Source: Pseudomonas sp. PSKL.D1
Lineage (GTDB): Bacteria; Pseudomonadota; Gammaproteobacteria; Pseudomonadales; Pseudomonadaceae
Assembly: GCF_028898945.1 (NCBI RefSeq)
Contig: NZ_CP118607.1
Coordinates: 5,442,001 to 5,506,000 of the forward strand
Length of the DNA stretch: 64,000 nt
Direction of reading: 5' to 3'
Part shown: piece by piece, positions 60,507 to 64,000 of the stretch
Position numbering within the stretch: the stretch's first letter is position 1
Layout of the letters: the number at the start of each line of letters is the position of its first letter
Translations under genes and position numbers: made by a program
The notes under the pieces: model-generated
What the model was told of the DNA's origin: nothing
The model's database searches: none
The model's input: the letters and a program-made list of their open reading frames with translations, nothing else

Positions 60507-63335
60507 TCAGAAGCGGTAGCCGACTTCCAGCCAGTACTGGCGGCCAATTTCATAGGTGGTACGAGCGGTGCTGCTGTTGCTGACGATAGGGTTGACCTTG
60601 TCGGTGACATTGGTGACGTCCACCGCCACGAACAGCGCTTGGTCCCGAGCAGTGGGGATCTCCCACTTGACCCGCATGTCCCACGTCGGCGCGGCTGCAA
60701 CCGATGCCGTGTCGTAAACGCGCAAGGCTTCACCATCAACATCCTCGGTAAGGCCAGTGTCGATGATCTGCTCGTAAGCGCCGCGGTAGCGGAAGAAGTT
60801 GCTAATGCTCAGGTGCCAGGCCGGGATTTCGGTGATGGTGGTCAGGCGAGCGGTCCACGGGCGGTTGAAGTCGCTGGCTGGCAGCTCGCTGTAGGCCAGG
60901 CGCTTGCCATCGTAGATCACGTCGTCATCGGCATACTCGGCCTCACTGAAGCCGCTCTCGTAGGTGCTGTAGGCGTTCTTGCTGCGTGACCAGTCCAGCG
61001 CCACCTGCAGACTGGTGACACTGCCCAGCACACGGAAAGTCTGATTCGGGGTGATGGTCAGGGAAACGTTGTCGCTCTCGCTGGAGCCTGCGTTGACGTA
61101 GGTGTAGTAGATGCTCTGGTAGTCATCGAGCGCGTCCAGGCCAAGTACCCGCGACGAGGTGCGCACCACTTGGTCGTTACCCTTGCGATGCACGTATTTG
61201 AGCCGGAAGTCGGTGTTCAGCCAGCGCTGCTCAAGGCCAAGCATCAGCTCATCATCGTAGGGGATGTTCATGTCCGAGAAACGGTTGGTGTTGAGCACCT
61301 GGCGCCCTACCCACTCACCGGTCTGGCTGGTACGGGTGTAGGTAGTGTTCAAGGCTTGGCGGCCGTCGGCGAGGCGGTACTTGAACAGGTTGCGCCCGTA
61401 GTAGCGGTTGGCGCCGAAGACCAGCACGGTGCTGCGGTCGCCGAAGAAGTCGTAGTCACCGGCAAAGCGCGGCGACACGGTCTTCTGCTTCATGTAGTCG
61501 TCGCCCTCGAAACGCAGGCCGGGGCGCAGGCTGAGCTTGCCGATCTGCATCTGGTCATCGATGAAGAAGGCATAGGCGTTTTCGGTGAGGTCGATCTTGC
61601 CGGCGTTGTACTGGGTGCGGGTTTTACCCCACTGGCGGCTGCTGCCGTTAAGCAGCGGGCTGACCGAGCACCAGGGGTCGCTGCCAGCGCAGCTGGTGCC
61701 ATTGTCACGCGTGAATGTGGTTACGCCCTGCCCGGTTTGCTCGCGCTCCCACACTGCACGCTGCTGCGACAACTCAAGGCCAGTGGTAAAGCTGTGACTG
61801 GCGCCAGCGATATCGAAGGTCTGCCACTCACCCTTGAGTGTGTAGTCGACGCCCCGCTGCGTCTGGTTGAGATTACCGAATGCACCCTCGCCGCTGCGCG
61901 CGGTGTTGCTGCTCGGGTTACCCCAATTCTTGGCCTCGGAGTAGTACCAGAGCACGGTGTCCGTCTCGTCAGACTCGCGTGAACTGTAGAGGTTGGTCAG
62001 CGCCAAAGTATGGGTCCAGCGCGCCTGGTCGCCTTCCCAGATCGCTTTCAGCGAGCCTTGCCAGCCGCCGTTCTTGTTGGTGAACCCGGAGTTAAGGAAG
62101 TTCTCGCGGAAGAACACATTCTCTTGCGGCGCCTGGATGAAAGAACCCTCAAGCGTGAGCCGGTCATTCACGTCCCAGTAGGTCTTGAGCATGTAGTTGT
62201 CGAGCTGCCGGGTCTGGTCTTCGCTGCTGTCGGCGTTCGGGCTGGTGTAGCCGTTGTCGTAGCGGTTGAGCGGGATGACCGAGCGGCGCTGGGAAAAGCT
62301 TAGGATCGCGCCAAAGTTGTCGGTCAGGTGGCCTTCGAGCATGCCGCGCAGGGTGGTTTTCTCGAATTCGGGCTGGTATTGCTCGGAAGACGAGTTGTCG
62401 AAACTCTCCTGATCCTGCTCGGTGATGTGATAGCGCGTCCATTCCGAGCGGCTTATGCCGTAGGAAAACTTGCCGTGCAGGTCTTTGCTCGGGCGGCGGG
62501 TGATGGCATCGATCACGCCGCCGTTGAAGCCGCCGTATTCCGCTGGCACGTTGCTGTCGTAAACCTTCACTTCCTGCAGCAAGTCAGCGTCCAGAGCAAT
62601 GCCGTGAGGGTTGCTTGGCGCGGCGTCGAACTGTCGGTTCTCGCTGTAGCCGTGGGCACCGGGGTCCAGGTCGTTGTTGATCGAAATACCATCGATCATG
62701 AAGTTGTTCTGGTAGAACTTGGCGCCGTTGATGCTGATGTCGGCGGGGTCGATTTCGCCAGGCGTGTTGGAGCTTTTCTGCGCCCCGGAGAACTGCACGC
62801 TGGGGTGCATCTGCAGCAGCGTGGTGATGTCGCCGTTGGCACCGGGGAAGGCACGGATGGCTTTGCCGCTGATGACGGTCGCCCCCAGGTAACCATTACC
62901 CTCGGTATCCCCCAGCACCAGCGTATCGTGCAGCTCCAACGGGCCGTCATCGGCTTCGCTGTGCAGTAGACGCAGGTTGACCACATCACCCTCCGCGTCC
63001 CAGGTCAGGCCGCTACCGGAGAGCAGACGAGACAGGGCCGCCTCGCTGCTGAACTGGCCATGTACAGGGTTGCTTTGGGCACCCTCGAGCAACTGGGAAT
63101 CGACACTGATCTGCAGCCTGCTTTGCTGGCCGAAGGCGATCAACGCGGCGGCCAGGCTCTGGGCCGGAATGTTGAAGGCGTGTACCTGCGCCAGTTGCGT
63201 GGGGGCTTCGGCCGCTAACAGTAACGGAGCATGCGGCATGCAGCCAAGGCCCAACAGGCTGCTGCCCAGCACAACTTTCAGGCGCAACGACCAACCCCGC
63301 GCTGGGCGCGGCTTACGGCTTGTTGTTTCAGTCAT
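60507..63335 (-). CDS. TonB-dependent receptor with STN signalling domain
   Basis: 942 residues. A signal peptide (about 1-46, 'LKVVLGSSLLGLGCMP') is followed by an STN domain (about 52-125, 'FNIPAQSLAAALIAFGQQSR'), a plug (about 140-285) and a 22-strand barrel ending in 'IGRQYWLEVGYRF' with the required C-terminal Phe. The barrel holds a Cys pair in 'GTSCAGSDPWCSV' (extracellular loop). The STN domain means that ligand binding is reported to a FecR-type anti-sigma factor, whose gene lies just upstream. The ligand is unknown; the downstream protease suggests a protein or peptide. Confidence 0.93.
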   Translation of the reverse strand: MTETTSRKPRPARGWSLRLKVVLGSSLLGLGCMPHAPLLLAAEAPTQLAQVHAFNIPAQSLAAALIAFGQQSRLQISVDSQLLEGAQSNPVHGQFSSEAALSRLLSGSGLTWDAEGDVVNLRLLHSEADDGPLELHDTLVLGDTEGNGYLGATVISGKAIRAFPGANGDITTLLQMHPSVQFSGAQKSSNTPGEIDPADISINGAKFYQNNFMIDGISINNDLDPGAHGYSENRQFDAAPSNPHGIALDADLLQEVKVYDSNVPAEYGGFNGGVIDAITRRPSKDLHGKFSYGISRSEWTRYHITEQDQESFDNSSSEQYQPEFEKTTLRGMLEGHLTDNFGAILSFSQRRSVIPLNRYDNGYTSPNADSSEDQTRQLDNYMLKTYWDVNDRLTLEGSFIQAPQENVFFRENFLNSGFTNKNGGWQGSLKAIWEGDQARWTHTLALTNLYSSRESDETDTVLWYYSEAKNWGNPSSNTARSGEGAFGNLNQTQRGVDYTLKGEWQTFDIAGASHSFTTGLELSQQRAVWEREQTGQGVTTFTRDNGTSCAGSDPWCSVSPLLNGSSRQWGKTRTQYNAGKIDLTENAYAFFIDDQMQIGKLSLRPGLRFEGDDYMKQKTVSPRFAGDYDFFGDRSTVLVFGANRYYGRNLFKYRLADGRQALNTTYTRTSQTGEWVGRQVLNTNRFSDMNIPYDDELMLGLEQRWLNTDFRLKYVHRKGNDQVVRTSSRVLGLDALDDYQSIYYTYVNAGSSESDNVSLTITPNQTFRVLGSVTSLQVALDWSRSKNAYSTYESGFSEAEYADDDVIYDGKRLAYSELPASDFNRPWTARLTTITEIPAWHLSISNFFRYRGAYEQIIDTGLTEDVDGEALRVYDTASVAAAPTWDMRVKWEIPTARDQALFVAVDVTNVTDKVNPIVSNSSTARTTYEIGRQYWLEVGYRF

Positions 63336-63413
63336 CCCACGTCCCCGCCCCGGCCACCGCCGGGCTGCAAAAATGAATACGAATCGATATCAGTTGTTGC
63401 GCGCGGGGAAGAA

Positions 63414-63438
63414 GACGGGAGATGTCAGGGGATTTTCA
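63414..63438 (-). promoter_or_regulatory. Candidate iron-starvation ECF promoter of the TonB receptor
   Basis: On the minus strand TGAAAAT (63438-63432), 14 bases, then CGTC (63417-63414), resembling -35/-10 elements of FecI/PvdS-type sigma factors. It lies about 80 bases before the receptor ATG. A weak Fur-like AT-rich stretch (AATGAATACGAATCGATATC at about 63372-63391) is nearer the gene. Both calls are tentative. Confidence 0.35.
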
Positions 63439-63455
63439 GAAAAAAATGAAAAAAA

Positions 63456-64000
63456 TTATCTTGGCGCTTCAAGGACCAGCAGCCAAGGGCCATAACTGTG
63501 CACTTTTCCGCCGTGCGGTGTGATGACCGCTCGCAAGGCTGCCTCGGGCTTGAGCAGGTCATAAACACCCGTGACGCGCTTGTTACCCAACGCTTCATCA
63601 CGCAGCAGCACCTTGCCCGGCACATGGCGCGCCAGCTCTTCCACCAGCTCGCGCACCGGTGTGCGGTCGGCAATCAACTGCCCTTGGCGCCAAGCAGCAG
63701 CTTGGGAAGGCTGGAAGGCCTGCACTTGCGCCTGCCCGTCCACGTAACGCAGACGTTGCCCGGCCGTGAGCGCGGCGGCCAGCACATGGGCCTGGTCTTC
63801 AACACGCACCGAGCCATGCTGCACATCCACCCCCACCCTGCCCGGCCGCAACTGCACGTTGAACGCCGTACCGGTCACTGTCACCCGCAACCCATCGGCA
63901 CGCACGTGGAACGGTTTGTTCTTGTCGGGGGCGACTTCGAAAAATGCCTGCCCGGTCAGCAAGCGCACATCACGATGGCCGGCGGAATAATCCACGGCGA
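63456..64000 (-). CDS. FecR-type anti-sigma factor, 5' part outside the window
   Basis: At least 181 C-terminal residues; the frame runs off the right edge, so the N-terminal helical domain that binds the sigma factor, and the transmembrane helix, are not seen. The FecR core has 'DVRLLTGQAFFEVAPDKNKP' and 'TAFNVQLRPGRVGVDVQHGS'. The C-terminal part ('AAAWRQGQLIADRTPVRELV') is the STN-binding region. It should relay the signal from the TonB receptor to a FecI-type sigma factor probably encoded just beyond the edge. Confidence 0.9.
   Translation of the reverse strand, partial: AVDYSAGHRDVRLLTGQAFFEVAPDKNKPFHVRADGLRVTVTGTAFNVQLRPGRVGVDVQHGSVRVEDQAHVLAAALTAGQRLRYVDGQAQVQAFQPSQAAAWRQGQLIADRTPVRELVEELARHVPGKVLLRDEALGNKRVTGVYDLLKPEAALRAVITPHGGKVHSYGPWLLVLEAPR

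Overview
The window looks like chromosomal DNA of a Pseudomonas putida-group bacterium. It is GC-rich, and its gene order matches blocks I know from P. aeruginosa (PA5006-PA5018, PA5385-PA5389, PA5396-PA5401, PA5410-PA5411) and P. putida KT2440 (roughly the PP_03xx region, from memory). It is also sprinkled with the P. putida type of REP element ('TGTAGGAGCGG...CCGCG'). I see no phage, insertion sequence, tRNA, rRNA or CRISPR array. Nearly all of it is core-genome style sequence.

Layout. (1) 1-7.6 kb: a minus-strand LPS core operon, waaF-waaC-waaG-waaP-wapP-wapQ plus a double-kinase gene, with overlapping stops and starts and a strong stem-loop in its leader. (2) 7.8-15.4 kb: glnE, then divergently aceE-aceF (pyruvate dehydrogenase) with a pair of FadR/GntR-type palindromes upstream. 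(3) 15.7-23.6 kb: a DipA-like c-di-GMP phosphodiesterase, msrA, a GST-like gene, a retropepsin-like periplasmic protein, a PlsC-type acyltransferase, an APC permease and a DUF2780 protein. (4) 23.7-34 kb: the sarcosine/C1 operon glyA-soxB-soxD-soxA-soxG-purU-fdhA with divergent ltaE. (5) 34-38.7 kb: two chemoreceptors flanking a zapA/TIGR02449 pair. (6) 38.8-50 kb: glycine betaine demethylase gbcB/gbcA (divergent), then etfB-etfA-dgcB-dgcA, a DUF5943 gene and a divergent M19 'dipeptidase'. (7) 50.3-55.4 kb: an LprI-like gene, then cdhR and divergent caiX-cdhC-cdhA-cdhB (carnitine to betaine). (8) 55.6-64 kb: a small unknown ORF behind a structured spacer, then a minus-strand FecR / TonB-dependent receptor / M16 protease / YddA-type ABC transporter cluster cut by the right edge.

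How the genes work together. Regions 4, 6 and 7 form an almost complete route from carnitine to glycine betaine (cdh), betaine to dimethylglycine (gbcAB), dimethylglycine to sarcosine (dgcAB with dedicated ETF), sarcosine to glycine plus methylene-THF/formaldehyde (soxBDAG), and onward (glyA, purU, fdhA). The right-end cluster resembles the protease-associated TonB import systems (FusA/FusC/FusD; E. coli yddA-yddB-pqqL), with FecR-type surface signalling added.

The most unusual sequence is a 740-bp gene-free stretch between gbcA and etfB. It holds three diverged ~110-bp tandem units plus a fragment, with four perfect DnaA boxes (TTATCCACA) and one near-match within 450 bp, and an AT-rich inverted repeat at the head of each unit. 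I read it as a candidate DnaA-titration or initiation-control locus.
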